Source: Candidatus Defluviilinea gracilis (GTDB lineage Bacteria > Chloroflexota > Anaerolineae > Anaerolineales > Villigracilaceae). Taken from it: DNA of 64,000 nt. The notes beneath the pieces are model-generated. The model was not told the DNA's origin, made no database searches, and saw only the letters and a list, made by a program, of their open reading frames with translations. The stretch spans positions 124,001 to 188,000 of the forward strand of contig JADJWS010000003.1 in the NCBI GenBank assembly GCA_016716235.1, read 5' to 3'. The position numbers were made by a program, and so were the translations under genes. This document shows, in pieces, positions 1 to 8,289 of the stretch. Numbering within the stretch: the stretch's first letter is position 1; each line of letters begins with the position of its first letter.

Positions 1-1373
1 TCGCCGCGCTTTTTATTTTTATCGCATCGGTTCGCCCTGTTTCTGCGCAAACCGAGGGACCTGTTTACATTGTGCAACCCGGCGATACGTTATTTGCCAT
101 TGCGGGCAGGTTTAACCTTTCAGTCAACGATCTCATTGAAGCAAACCCATCTGTTGACCCGGGCAGTCTCGCGGTCGGGCAGGAACTCGTCATTCCAGGG
201 CTGGAGGGATTGACCGGCAGACTGGAAACCGAAGTGGTGACCTTCGGCGACTCGCTGCGGAGTCTCCTCCGCAGGACGCAAGTTTCGAGCGATCACCTGA
301 GAAGGCTGAACCACCTCATCAGCCCAAGCGAACTCTATGTGGGGATCAATTTAATTCTTCCGGTTCAGGACGATCAAGCCTCCTTCTCCTCGAGGCTTTC
401 ACCGGCGCCCGCCGAGTCACTGTTTGAAATGGCAATCAAACAAGGGAGCGATTCATGGACTCTGTCATCCATCAATAAACTGGGTGGAACGTGGGCGGCT
501 TTGCCCGGCGATGTTCTGTATTCGCCCACCGTCAGTGGACAGCCATCGTCCAACGCCAGCGAGCTCCCATCGGGCATTTTGAGCGCGAGCATTTCCCCTC
601 TTCCCATTCAACAAGGATCAACCGAAGTCATCCGCGTGCGCACCGCGGGAGACACCCCCGTTTCGGCAATACTTGTGGATAAGCCTTTGCAATTTTTCAG
701 CGAGGACGGGGATCAGGTGGCTCTACAAGGCATCCATGCCCTGTTGGAACCGGGTCTGTATCCCCTGAAAATTCAAACGATCCTGTCGGATGGCAGCGCG
801 CAGTCCTTTGAGCAAATGGTGGTTGTAACCTCGGGAAATTATTTTGAAGAAGAACTTATTGTCGATCCCGCGACGATCGACCCGTTGGCGACAGAGCCGG
901 AAAATAACACCATCCTTTCGGTGGTGGCTCCAACTACGCCTGTCAGATATTGGAGCGGGCAATTCACAGCGCCCGCCGTGTACCCGGACCAATTCACCTC
1001 TTATTTTGGCACTCGGCGTATCTATCACGGATCGGGAACGGATCAGACAATTCAGGGATTTCACAGCGGGCTTGATTTCTCCGGCGGCGAAGGACTCCAG
1101 ATCTTCGCGCCGGCTCCGGGTCGCGTGGTATTTGCCGCGCCATTAACAGTGCGCGGCAACGCGACGATCATTGACCACGGCTGGGGGGTATACAGTGGCT
1201 TTTGGCATCAATCCGAAATCTTGGTAAGTGTGGGAGACTTCGTCGAACAGGGACAGGTAATCGGCTTGGTCGGCGGCACGGGCCGAGTCACGGGACCGCA
1301 CCTGCATTGGGAGGTGTGGGTAAACGGCGCGCAGGTGAATCCGTTGGAATGGTTGAATCAGGCTTACCCGTAG
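1..1373 (+). CDS. LysM-domain M23 peptidase, 5' end missing
   Basis: Secreted cell-wall endopeptidase of the M23 (LytM/NlpD-like) family that would cut peptide cross-links in peptidoglycan. The frame is open from base 3, and its first codons encode the hydrophobic end of a signal peptide (AALFIFIASV...VSAQ), so the true start lies outside the window and the in-frame GTG at 72 is not the start. A LysM motif follows directly (VQPGDTLFAIAGRF...LVIPG), then a second weaker LysM-like stretch (FGDSLRSLLRRT...LILPV), a beta-rich middle, and a C-terminal M23 domain. The zinc ligands are visible as HSGLD (HxxxD) and HLHW (HxH). The stop at 1373 is 64 bases before the next gene. Family assignment is firm; the substrate is inferred. 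Confidence 0.9.
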   Translation, partial: AALFIFIASVRPVSAQTEGPVYIVQPGDTLFAIAGRFNLSVNDLIEANPSVDPGSLAVGQELVIPGLEGLTGRLETEVVTFGDSLRSLLRRTQVSSDHLRRLNHLISPSELYVGINLILPVQDDQASFSSRLSPAPAESLFEMAIKQGSDSWTLSSINKLGGTWAALPGDVLYSPTVSGQPSSNASELPSGILSASISPLPIQQGSTEVIRVRTAGDTPVSAILVDKPLQFFSEDGDQVALQGIHALLEPGLYPLKIQTILSDGSAQSFEQMVVVTSGNYFEEELIVDPATIDPLATEPENNTILSVVAPTTPVRYWSGQFTAPAVYPDQFTSYFGTRRIYHGSGTDQTIQGFHSGLDFSGGEGLQIFAPAPGRVVFAAPLTVRGNATIIDHGWGVYSGFWHQSEILVSVGDFVEQGQVIGLVGGTGRVTGPHLHWEVWVNGAQVNPLEWLNQAYP

Positions 1374-1437
1374 AAGATGCGTTGCGCTCCCCTTCTGTTT
1401 ATGCTACACTACCTCGCAGAGTATTTATGAGGCGCAC

Positions 1438-1941
1438 ATGTCGAACCCGACCATTGTCACGTTCTTGAAGCAAAGCGATATTTTTTTTCAACTCACGCCA
1501 ACTCAATTGGAACTGGTGGCAAACCTTTGCCAGGAAGCCACCTTTCAAAAGAACGACCTGGTCTTCAAGGAAAATTCGACCAGCAAGGAATTATATGTGA
1601 TCGCCCAGGGCGAGGTGGATATTTTCGTTGACCCGGCGTTAGTCTCTGCGGAAGATGAGAGCCGCGAAAACCAGGTGATCGCCACACTGCGACGCGGGCA
1701 ATCGTTTGGCGAAGTGGCGTTGGTAGACGAGGGCTTGCGATCTGCCTCCGCGTGCGCCACGCAAAACGATACTCGACTCTTGATTATTCCCCGCGACAAA
1801 CTCGTCATGTTGTGCGAAACCTATCCGCAACTTGGGTATCGCCTGATGTACAATCTGTCTGCGGACCTTGCCATGAAGATCCGTAACACCGACTTGCGAA
1901 TCCGCGAACAGTTGCTGTATAAACCGCAAGACAAAAACTAA
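1438..1941 (+). CDS. cyclic nucleotide-binding domain protein
   Basis: A 167-residue protein that is almost only a cNMP-binding domain of the CAP/EPAC type. The phosphate-binding cassette is visible near residue 83 (FGEVALVDEG followed by RSASA). Unlike Crp/Fnr regulators (about 220 residues) there is no C-terminal helix-turn-helix, so direct DNA binding is unlikely. It could sense a nucleotide and act on a partner, or stabilise a complex. Start ATG at 1438 follows a GAGGCGCAC stretch that is a weak Shine-Dalgarno match. A possible -10 (TACACT, near 1401) lies upstream, so it may be transcribed apart from the M23 gene. Ligand and partner unknown. Confidence 0.8.
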   Translation: MSNPTIVTFLKQSDIFFQLTPTQLELVANLCQEATFQKNDLVFKENSTSKELYVIAQGEVDIFVDPALVSAEDESRENQVIATLRRGQSFGEVALVDEGLRSASACATQNDTRLLIIPRDKLVMLCETYPQLGYRLMYNLSADLAMKIRNTDLRIREQLLYKPQDKN

Positions 1942-1963
1942 GCGCTGGCGCAACCCCGCACAC

Positions 1964-1992
1964 TTGACCCGATTCCGTATTTGTTTTACCAT
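1964..1992 (+). promoter_or_regulatory. candidate promoter of livJ
   Basis: TTGACC at 1964-1969 and TACCAT at 1987-1992 are separated by exactly 17 bases, a sigma70-like arrangement with a 5/6 match at -35 and 4/6 at -10. It would give a leader of about 190 bases before livJ. Seen only as a sequence match. Confidence 0.35.
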
Positions 1993-2070
1993 TAGAATAC
2001 AATTAAGAAGAATAGTGATTACAGCCGCGAGAAACCAATTCTCCGGCTTTATTCTAAACAGACGTTGAAG

Positions 2071-2090
2071 ATCACTTGCGAGGAGGTGAT
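2071..2090 (+). promoter_or_regulatory. leader hairpin covering an AGGAGGTGATG ribosome site
   Basis: ATCACTT (2071-2077) pairs with AGGTGAT (2084-2090, one G-U) around loop GCGAGG. The right arm holds the Shine-Dalgarno-like AGGAGGTG and reaches into the ATG at 2089 of a 31-codon open frame, so folding would hide that start. A second perfect hairpin lies downstream: GTATCC 2130-2135 with GGATAC 2142-2147. Confidence 0.35.
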
Positions 2091-2184
2091 GCCGACCCAT
2101 CTTAAGAGAGCGTTGTCCGCCTGGTTGTCGTATCCGCCTGAGGATACAATCTTCAATACCTACAATTTTCGGAGGAGTAAGTAA
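2089..2184 (+). CDS. possible 31-residue leader peptide upstream of livJ
   Basis: ATG at 2089 opens a 31-codon frame that ends TAA at 2182-2184, only two bases before the livJ ATG at 2187. GAGGAGG precedes the ATG, though the spacing is short. The peptide begins MPTHLKRALSAWLSYPPED and has no runs of Leu, Ile or Val codons, so it is not a classical branched-chain attenuator. The livJ Shine-Dalgarno GGAGGAG (2171-2177) lies inside this frame, so translation of the two could be coupled. I do not recognise the peptide; it may be chance. Confidence 0.3.
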   Translation: MPTHLKRALSAWLSYPPEDTIFNTYNFRRSK

Positions 2185-2186
2185 AA

Positions 2187-3425
2187 ATGAAACGCTTACA
2201 TGTTTTGCTTTCGGTGTTGGTGCTCTCAAGCCTGGTGTTCGTGGCTTGCACGCCTAAAGCCCCCGCATTTGAATGTACCGATGCGATCGGGTGTGTCGAT
2301 ATCGCGCCCGGCGATCCCATTCACTTCGCTTATATTCAGTCTGTCTCTGGCGCGACCGCCTCGCTTGGTGTGACCAATATCAATGGCGCCCAGTTGGCGA
2401 TCGATGACAAGGGAGGCCAATTGCTCGGCCACCCGATTCAGTTCGACGGTGAAGATTCCCTCTGCAGCGCAGAAGGTGGTCAAGCCGCGGGCACCAAGAT
2501 CGCTTCCGACCCGACCGTGGTCGCCATCCTCGGAACGACCTGTTCGAGTGAAGCCCGCTCGGCGATGCCGCTCATTGCTGACGCCGGCATGGTGATGAGT
2601 TCCTCATCCAACACCAACCCCGATCTCACCAACCCCGAACATCCCGATCACCACGCTGGTTACTTCCGCACCGCTCACAACGATCTGTTCCAGGGTCGCA
2701 TTGCGGCGGAATTTGCCTACAATGAACTCGGTCTCAAAAAGGCCGCTACCGTTCATGACGGTTCCCCTTACGCCGATGGTCTGCGCAAGGTATTCGAAAC
2801 CGTATTCACTGAATTAGGCGGCACCATCACATCATCGGAAGCAGTGAACGTTGGCGATACCGATTTCAAACCCGTGTTGACAACAATCGCGGCTGGCGGC
2901 GCGGAGATCATCTACTTCCCGATCTTCGAACCCGAAGGCAATTTGCTCGCTTCGCAGAAGTGCGAAGTTTCGGGCCTCGAAAACACCGCTCTGATGGGCG
3001 CGGATGGTTTGTTTACCTCCGGCTTTGCCGGCACCGCCGGGTCGTGCTCGGTTGGCATGTATTTGTCGAGCCCGTACGTCGCCGGTGATTCTGGCGCCCA
3101 GTTCCTTTCCAAGTACCAGGCAAAATTCGGTGAAGATCCCGCTTCCGGCTTCGGTCCTCACTCCTACGACGCGATGAACATCTTCTTCGCCGCGATCGAA
3201 AAAGTGGCTGTTGTCGATGAAGACGGCACCGTTCACATTGGCCGCCAGGCTCTGCGTGACGCCGTCTATGCCACCAAGGCTTTCCCCGGTTTGACCGGCA
3301 ACCTCAGCTGCGACCCCAACGGCGACTGCGCCACCGGTGAAGCGCTTGCTGTGTATCAAATCACGCAAGCCATGGTCGATGGATCTGAAAATCTCACCAC
3401 TTCCGTACCGATCTGGCAACCGTAA
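2187..3425 (+). CDS. livJ: LivJ-type substrate-binding lipoprotein
   Basis: Periplasmic-binding-protein-type receptor (type 1 fold, Leu/Ile/Val family) that delivers amino acids or similar small molecules to the LivHMGF permease. The 412-residue protein starts with a lipoprotein signal sequence, with Cys21 after LVFVA, so it is probably lipid-anchored outside the membrane. The mature part shows features typical of the family: early FAYIQSVSGATASLG, NINGAQLAIDDKGG, LGTTCSSEARSAMPL and YDAMNIFFAAIEK near the C-terminus. GGAGGAG lies 9 bases before the ATG. It heads the transporter cluster but is separated from livH by a strong terminator, allowing more binding protein than permease. The actual ligand cannot be read from sequence. 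Confidence 0.9.
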   Translation: MKRLHVLLSVLVLSSLVFVACTPKAPAFECTDAIGCVDIAPGDPIHFAYIQSVSGATASLGVTNINGAQLAIDDKGGQLLGHPIQFDGEDSLCSAEGGQAAGTKIASDPTVVAILGTTCSSEARSAMPLIADAGMVMSSSSNTNPDLTNPEHPDHHAGYFRTAHNDLFQGRIAAEFAYNELGLKKAATVHDGSPYADGLRKVFETVFTELGGTITSSEAVNVGDTDFKPVLTTIAAGGAEIIYFPIFEPEGNLLASQKCEVSGLENTALMGADGLFTSGFAGTAGSCSVGMYLSSPYVAGDSGAQFLSKYQAKFGEDPASGFGPHSYDAMNIFFAAIEKVAVVDEDGTVHIGRQALRDAVYATKAFPGLTGNLSCDPNGDCATGEALAVYQITQAMVDGSENLTTSVPIWQP

Positions 3426-3461
3426 GGATTTTCGGTAGTGTAGACTGTAAGAAGTAGTTTT

Positions 3462-3491
3462 GAGCCGGGCGCGTTTCGATGCGCCCGGCTC
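3462..3491 (+). terminator. terminator after livJ
   Basis: An 11-bp perfect GC-rich stem, GAGCCGGGCGC (3462-3472) with GCGCCCGGCTC (3481-3491), loop GTTTCGAT, followed by ATTGTTTAT. It probably ends most livJ transcripts before livH. Confidence 0.75.
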
Positions 3492-3537
3492 ATTGTTTAT
3501 CTGCTACCGGGCGAAGCTCGATCACAACATATCAGGG

Positions 3538-3611
3538 CTTACGCAGTTGGCGGGCAGTTGTACTGCCGCCGCCGCAGCGCAACTACGGCGCAACAGGTTC
3601 AACTGCGTAAG
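3538..3611. repeat. nested palindrome cluster
   Basis: The outer inverted repeat CTTACGCAGTTG (3538-3549) and CAACTGCGTAAG (3600-3611) is perfect over 12 bp. Inside lie GGCAGT-TGT-ACTGCC (3553-3567) and an imperfect GCCGCAG...CTACGGC (3571-3589). The inner core matches the CAGT-NNN-ACTG pattern seen at 26161, 41914, 41941 and 46333. The cluster stops a few bases before a sulfatase-modifying-enzyme gene remnant begins. With the terminator upstream and the pseudogene downstream it accounts for the 460-base gap between livJ and livH. Confidence 0.7.
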
Positions 3612-3617
3612 TCCTAC

Positions 3618-3815
3618 ATAAATGAACCTTTGCCCGTCGGATCGTTTTCACAAGGAGCCAACGATTACAGCGTTTTAGATTTGGCAGGCAATGTATGGGA
3701 ATGGGCGGCGGAGATGGGGATAGCAATGCGGCGGGAATCCGTTCCACGAACCGGCGTTGGGCGTCCCCAGGCGGGAATGATACCGACGATTTTCGGCGCG
3801 CAAAACCCTATTAGA
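3618..3815 (+). pseudogene. remnant of a formylglycine-generating-enzyme (FGE-sulfatase) domain
   Basis: The frame from about 3618 encodes PLPVGSFSQGANDYSVLDLA followed by GNVWEW, the hallmark of the FGE/SUMF1 fold, which oxidises a Cys or Ser in sulfatases or acts as a lectin-like domain. After about 3710 the similarity continues in another frame, with RSTNRRWASPG and DDFRRAK resembling the family C-terminus. The N-terminal two thirds are absent and the middle is deleted. It is a decayed fragment with no plausible function of its own. Its left edge coincides with the palindrome cluster, which suggests that a rearrangement happened there. Confidence 0.6.
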
Positions 3816-3830
3816 TTTTGACAAATGCAC

Positions 3831-3836
3831 TATAAT
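3831..3836 (+). promoter_or_regulatory. -10 element of livHMGF
   Basis: TATAAT at 3831-3836, 51 bases before the livH start. TTGACA at 3818-3823 is too close (7 bases) to be its normal -35 partner. This probably starts the permease operon independently of livJ. Confidence 0.45.
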
Positions 3837-3887
3837 TGCGCATCAATTAGCCAGAAGAGTAACCATCTTTTTTGAGGAGAAGAGCGT

Positions 3888-4949
3888 ATGAGGCAGAGAT
3901 TCTTAAACCGTATCAATTTTACGGATATTGCTCTCGGTATCATCGGTGCGGCGTTGGTCGGTTTGATCGTGATCGGTTCGTTCAAAACGCTGGCAGAAGG
4001 AAATTACACAACAAGACAATGGCTCGATTTTGTTGTGTTCGGCATCGCCCAGGGGAGCATCTACGCGCTCATCGCCCTGGGGTACACGCTGGTATACGGC
4101 ATTCTGCGTATGATCAACTTTGCCCATAGCGAAGTGTTCATGGCTGGTTCGTTTACCGCATACTTCGCCGCCGCATCCATGGCAAAGTCGGGATTTCTAG
4201 AAACGAATACCTTCGTCGCTGTTTTAATCTTGTTTGCCATCGCGATGCTCACATCGACCGCTATCGGCGTGTTGGTGGAACGGATTGCCTATCGCCCTCT
4301 GCGCCGAGCGCCCCGTTTGGTTCCATTGATTACAGCCATTGGAGCGTCGTTCGTCTTGCAATATATGTTCAAAGGCTTATATGGCGACCAGTTCAAGGCA
4401 TATCCCGAAATCGAAACCCTCAAGGGAAGTTTTACGTGGGGTGATATCAATATCACAAAAGTCCAGGTCGTCGTTATCCTGTCTGCCGCGTTCCTCATGT
4501 TATTGCTGTTCCTCTACGTTCAATACACAAAAACCGGCAAGGCAATGCGCGCCGTCGCTGAAGACAAGGATGTCGCCGCGCTGATGGGCATCGATGTGGA
4601 TGCGATCATCGTCCGGACGTTCGCGCTGGGCGCGGCATTGGCGGGCGCCGCCGGCATCTTGTACGCCATCACATTCCGCCAGGTCAACTTTTTCATGGGC
4701 TTTATTCCCGGCATCAAGGCATTCACTGCCGCCGTGCTCGGCGGCATTGGCAATATCCCGGGCGCGATGCTTGGGGGAATATTCCTGGGCTTATTCGAAT
4801 CGATTGGACCGATCCTTTTTCTGGATGGCTTGAATGTTCCCGCCCCATACCAGTTGAAAGACGTGATCGCCTTCTCGATGTTGGTGCTTGTGCTCCTCTT
4901 CCGCCCTAGCGGTATTTTGGGCGAACGACTTTCCCGAACCAAGGCGTAA
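3888..4949 (+). CDS. livH: LivH-type ABC permease
   Basis: Inner-membrane permease of the branched-chain amino acid (HAAT) ABC family. It is 353 residues, longer than the roughly 300 usual because of an N-terminal extension with one extra hydrophobic segment (residues about 12-30). The body has the family pattern: GIAQGSIYALIALGYTLVYG, INFAHSEVFMAGSF, VERIAYRPLRRAPRL, and the cytoplasmic loop AVAEDKDVAALMGIDVD that contacts the ATPases. The C-terminus RPSGILGER is typical. GAGGAGAAG lies 8 bases upstream of the ATG. It is followed 13 bases later by livM, so the two are translated from one message. Confidence 0.93.
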   Translation: MRQRFLNRINFTDIALGIIGAALVGLIVIGSFKTLAEGNYTTRQWLDFVVFGIAQGSIYALIALGYTLVYGILRMINFAHSEVFMAGSFTAYFAAASMAKSGFLETNTFVAVLILFAIAMLTSTAIGVLVERIAYRPLRRAPRLVPLITAIGASFVLQYMFKGLYGDQFKAYPEIETLKGSFTWGDINITKVQVVVILSAAFLMLLLFLYVQYTKTGKAMRAVAEDKDVAALMGIDVDAIIVRTFALGAALAGAAGILYAITFRQVNFFMGFIPGIKAFTAAVLGGIGNIPGAMLGGIFLGLFESIGPILFLDGLNVPAPYQLKDVIAFSMLVLVLLFRPSGILGERLSRTKA

Positions 4950-4962
4950 AGGCAGGAATTTC

Positions 4963-6660
4963 ATGGAACAAGAAAATAACACCGTATGGTGGCTGAAAGC
5001 CATACAATTGGGCTTGATCGGCGGCGTCGTTGCGATCCTCGCTTCGTTGATCGGAATGGTCGAATCGTTCCACGCGAGAGACATTATCGCCGGGCAAATG
5101 TCGATGGGCGAAACGCTTTTATTGCTCATCCTCATCGGTTTTGCCTATTCATCATCACGCGACGCACAGGCGCCATTCTCCACGCGGGTTACATCCGGCG
5201 TCATCACCGGCGTTGCGACCAGCCTCATGATCGTTCTCTTCGTAATGCTAGGCGCCGTCGTCAACTTGCGGTCGATCTTTGTAAATGCCAGCCCCGCGCT
5301 TTACAAAATTCTGACTCTCGATATTTCCAACCCCACTCTTGCATACATCGCCGTTATTGTCGTTGGAGCCGTCGTCAGCCTTGCCGCGTCGCTCGTTCAT
5401 GGCGCCACGCCATTTTGGAAACGGATCATCGTTTCGGGACTTTCTGTCGTGCTTTTGCTAGCCCTCTTGCAAGACTTGGTCCGCATCACGCTGACGCCCT
5501 TCCCTTTCGTTACATCAGCATTAGGCTGGATGTTTGGCAGGCGCGGACAGGAAGGACTTTCCATCCTTGGCGCCATTGTAGTATTCCTCATTGTGGCAGG
5601 CGTAATCTATAACGACGCAAAAAACGGCGCGGCGCGGCGCGCAAAACGCGACGCGTTACCAGAGGCAACCAAAAGAACACAGCGTTGGGTGAGGTGGGGA
5701 TTGCTTGGGCTGTTCCTGCTAATCTGGCCCCAGATTGCAGGTCCCGTACTCAGCGATGTGACCAACTCGGTTGGGCTGTACATCCTCATGGGGCTTGGCT
5801 TGAACATCGTCGTGGGCTACGCCGGCTTGCTCGACCTCGGCTATGTTGCTTTTTACGCGCTGGGCGCGTTTACCATGGGCGTGCTCACCACAACCGGTGG
5901 CGAAATCTTCTTCGATGTCCGCTGGACGTTTTGGGAAGCGCTCCCCTTTGCAGTTATCGTCGCAGTGCTTGCGGGCATCATGCTTGGTATCCCTGTGCTT
6001 AAAATCCGCGGAGATTACCTCGCCATCATCACCCTCGGCTTCGGCGAAATCATCCGCATCATGTTCCTGTCGGATTTCCTCAAACCCTATTTTGGCGGAT
6101 CATTCGGCATTGTGTCGATCGCCTCGCCCACCATCGGCGGGATTGTTCTGGACTCGTCGCAAACGCTGTATTACGTTATTCTGGCGGCGTGTTTCGTCGC
6201 TTTGTTCGTAGCCTACCGCCTGCGCGACTCGCGTATTGGCCGCGCTTGGAAGGCGATCCGCGAGGATGAAGATGTGGCGCAAGCCATGGGCATCAACCTC
6301 ACCGCCACAAAACTTCTCGCTTTTGCAACCGGCGCGGCGTTCGGCGGACTGAGCGGCGCGATCTTTGCCGCCAAACTTTCCACAGTGTACCCGCATAGTT
6401 TTACGCTCATCACCTCGATCAATGTGCTGGCGCTCATCATCGTCGGCGGGATGGGAAGCCTGCCCGGCGTGATCGTGGGCGGCTTGTTACTGGCGGGTCT
6501 GCCCGAGCTACTCCGCGAATTCTCGGAATACCGCCTCTTGATCTTCGGCATCCTGCTCATCGTCATGATGCTCAACAAGCCGGAAGGCTTTCTGCCGGAA
6601 GCAGTGCACAAGCGCGAGTTCCATGAAGATGAAAATCTCAGCCACGCCGCAGGCGGCTAG
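4963..6660 (+). CDS. livM: LivM-type ABC permease with long N-terminal membrane extension
   Basis: Second permease subunit. I place the start at ATG 4963 (MEQENNTVWW, preceded by GGCAGGAATTTC) rather than the in-frame ATG at 4888, which lies inside livH. The 565-residue protein is clearly longer than usual LivM (300-430). Residues 1 to about 255 form an extra region of several membrane segments ending in a basic stretch (KNGAARRAKRDALPEATKR). The canonical LivM core then begins at VGLYILMGLGLNIVVGYAGL, with GDYLAIITLGFGEIIRI, the ATPase-contact loop AIREDEDVAQAMGINLTATK and the terminal LNKPEGFLPE. The role of the extension is unknown. livG starts 14 bases after the stop. Confidence 0.92.
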   Translation: MEQENNTVWWLKAIQLGLIGGVVAILASLIGMVESFHARDIIAGQMSMGETLLLLILIGFAYSSSRDAQAPFSTRVTSGVITGVATSLMIVLFVMLGAVVNLRSIFVNASPALYKILTLDISNPTLAYIAVIVVGAVVSLAASLVHGATPFWKRIIVSGLSVVLLLALLQDLVRITLTPFPFVTSALGWMFGRRGQEGLSILGAIVVFLIVAGVIYNDAKNGAARRAKRDALPEATKRTQRWVRWGLLGLFLLIWPQIAGPVLSDVTNSVGLYILMGLGLNIVVGYAGLLDLGYVAFYALGAFTMGVLTTTGGEIFFDVRWTFWEALPFAVIVAVLAGIMLGIPVLKIRGDYLAIITLGFGEIIRIMFLSDFLKPYFGGSFGIVSIASPTIGGIVLDSSQTLYYVILAACFVALFVAYRLRDSRIGRAWKAIREDEDVAQAMGINLTATKLLAFATGAAFGGLSGAIFAAKLSTVYPHSFTLITSINVLALIIVGGMGSLPGVIVGGLLLAGLPELLREFSEYRLLIFGILLIVMMLNKPEGFLPEAVHKREFHEDENLSHAAGG

Positions 6661-6674
6661 GCAGGTATATAAAA

Positions 6675-7460
6675 ATGGCAAACATACTTACCGCAGAAAC
6701 AGTGACAAAACGCTTTGGCGGTCTTACCGCAGTCAACACTCTTTCCATCGAGATCCCTGAAAAGTCCATCTACAGTGTGATCGGGCCGAACGGCGCCGGC
6801 AAGACAACTTTCTTCAACTGTATCACTGGCTTCTATAAGCCGGAAGAAGGCGATATCGTTTTCAACGGACGCTCGATCCTGGGTCTTTCCTCCGACCAGA
6901 TCAACATTCGAGGGATTTCGCGCACCTATCAAAACATCCGTCTATTCTCAAACCTGACGGCGATCGAAAACCTGCTGGTGGGTCAACACCCATTAATGAA
7001 AGCGACTTTATTCGGTCCCATCTTCGGGACGGCGGCAACCAAACGCGAAGAGAAAGCCGCCCTCGAGGAATCGTTGCGGCTCTTGAACTTCATCGGGCTG
7101 GCAAAAAAAGGCGACCTACTGGCGCGCAACCTTCCCTACGGAGATCAGAGGCGGCTCGAGATCGGGCGCGCGCTTGCCAGCAAACCCAAAATGCTCCTGC
7201 TCGATGAACCCACCGCGGGCATGAATCCTAATGAAACCGAAGAGATGACGAAGTTCATCCGCCACCTGCGCGACGAATTGGGGATCACCATCCTGTTGAT
7301 CGAACACGATATGCGCGTGGTCATGGGCATCTCTGAAAAGATCACCGTGCTCGACTATGGCGAAAAGATCGCCGAGGGCACGCCCAAAGACATTCAAGGC
7401 AACCAACGCGTGATCGAAGCCTATCTCGGTCGCGGCACAGCCGGGCAAGTAAACCACTAA
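6675..7460 (+). CDS. livG: LivG-type ABC ATPase
   Basis: ATP-hydrolysing subunit of the Liv transporter, at the cytoplasmic face. 261 residues, the usual length. Walker A is GPNGAGKTT (about residues 36-44), the family signature is LPYGDQRRLEIGRAL, Walker B is MLLLDEPTAGMNP and the switch His is in LIEHDMRVVMG. The C-terminal AEGTPKDIQGNQRVIEAYLG is typical of LivG. A weak Shine-Dalgarno (GGCAGG, about 12 bases upstream) precedes the start. It lies between livM and livF in the common H-M-G-F order, with gaps of 14 and 20 bases. Confidence 0.95.
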   Translation: MANILTAETVTKRFGGLTAVNTLSIEIPEKSIYSVIGPNGAGKTTFFNCITGFYKPEEGDIVFNGRSILGLSSDQINIRGISRTYQNIRLFSNLTAIENLLVGQHPLMKATLFGPIFGTAATKREEKAALEESLRLLNFIGLAKKGDLLARNLPYGDQRRLEIGRALASKPKMLLLDEPTAGMNPNETEEMTKFIRHLRDELGITILLIEHDMRVVMGISEKITVLDYGEKIAEGTPKDIQGNQRVIEAYLGRGTAGQVNH

Positions 7461-7480
7461 GCCGCGAGGAGAATATCACC

Positions 7481-8194
7481 ATGGCAATGCTTGAACTCGA
7501 TAATATTCACACGTATTACGGTAACATCCACGCGCTCAAAGGCATCTCGATCACTGTCGACAAAGGCGAGATCGTCACGCTCATCGGCGCGAATGGGGCT
7601 GGAAAAACCACCATCCTGCGCACGATCACCGGCTTGCTCAAACCGCGCGCGGGAACGGTCAAACTCAACGGCGAAGATATTGCCAGGCACAAGGCGAACG
7701 ATATCGTCTACAAAGGGATCGCGATGGTCCCCGAAGGACGCGGCATCTTTGCCCGCCTCACCGTCACCGAAAACCTCGACATGGGCGCGTACAGCCGCAA
7801 CTCGAAAACGGAATACGATACCGACATTCAACGTATCTTCAGCTTATTCCCGCGCTTGAAAGAACGCCGCAACCAGATCGCCGGCACACTCTCGGGCGGC
7901 GAACAACAAATGCTCGCCACCGGGCGCGCGCTCATGGCTCACCCCACCCTCCTGCTCATGGACGAACCCTCGATGGGTCTCGCGCCGGTGCTGGTGGAGT
8001 TGATCTTTGAAACCATCCAACAGATCAACAAAGAAGGCGTGACCGTCTTACTCGTGGAGCAAAACGCCCTCATGGCGCTCTCCATCGCCAACCGTGGCTA
8101 TGTATTGCAATCTGGCGTGATCGTGTTGCAAGACGCCGCCGAAGCCCTCAAAAAAGACCCCACCGTGCAAAAGGCATATCTGGGGATGGAGTAA
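7481..8194 (+). CDS. livF: LivF-type ABC ATPase
   Basis: Second ATPase of the Liv transporter, forming a heterodimer with LivG. 237 residues. Walker A GANGAGKTT, ABC signature LSGGEQQMLATGRAL, Walker B LLLMDEPSMGLAP, and switch region LLVEQNALMAL. The start MAMLELDNIHTYYGNIHALK is standard, with GAGGAG about 8 bases upstream. It is the last gene of the operon, followed after 17 bases by a strong terminator. A complete set of two permeases, two ATPases and one binding protein implies a working importer. Confidence 0.95.
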   Translation: MAMLELDNIHTYYGNIHALKGISITVDKGEIVTLIGANGAGKTTILRTITGLLKPRAGTVKLNGEDIARHKANDIVYKGIAMVPEGRGIFARLTVTENLDMGAYSRNSKTEYDTDIQRIFSLFPRLKERRNQIAGTLSGGEQQMLATGRALMAHPTLLLMDEPSMGLAPVLVELIFETIQQINKEGVTVLLVEQNALMALSIANRGYVLQSGVIVLQDAAEALKKDPTVQKAYLGME

Positions 8195-8211
8195 CCGTTC
8201 GCCTCAAAGAC

Positions 8212-8248
8212 AAAGCGCAGAGGAGAATCCATCCCCTCTGCGCTTTTT
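8212..8248 (+). terminator. terminator of the liv operon
   Basis: A 12-bp perfect stem, AAAGCGCAGAGG (8212-8223) with CCTCTGCGCTTT (8235-8246), 11-base loop and a T-run. Classical intrinsic terminator. Confidence 0.9.
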
Positions 8249-8289
8249 GCTACCACCACGCAATGCCCTGTTATCATAGGAAATAACTC

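Noticed and set aside
3558..3821. 87-codon open frame between livJ and livH as a real gene
   Set aside because: Its start lies within a palindrome and its homology to FGE covers only a piece that continues in another frame; treated as a pseudogene remnant.
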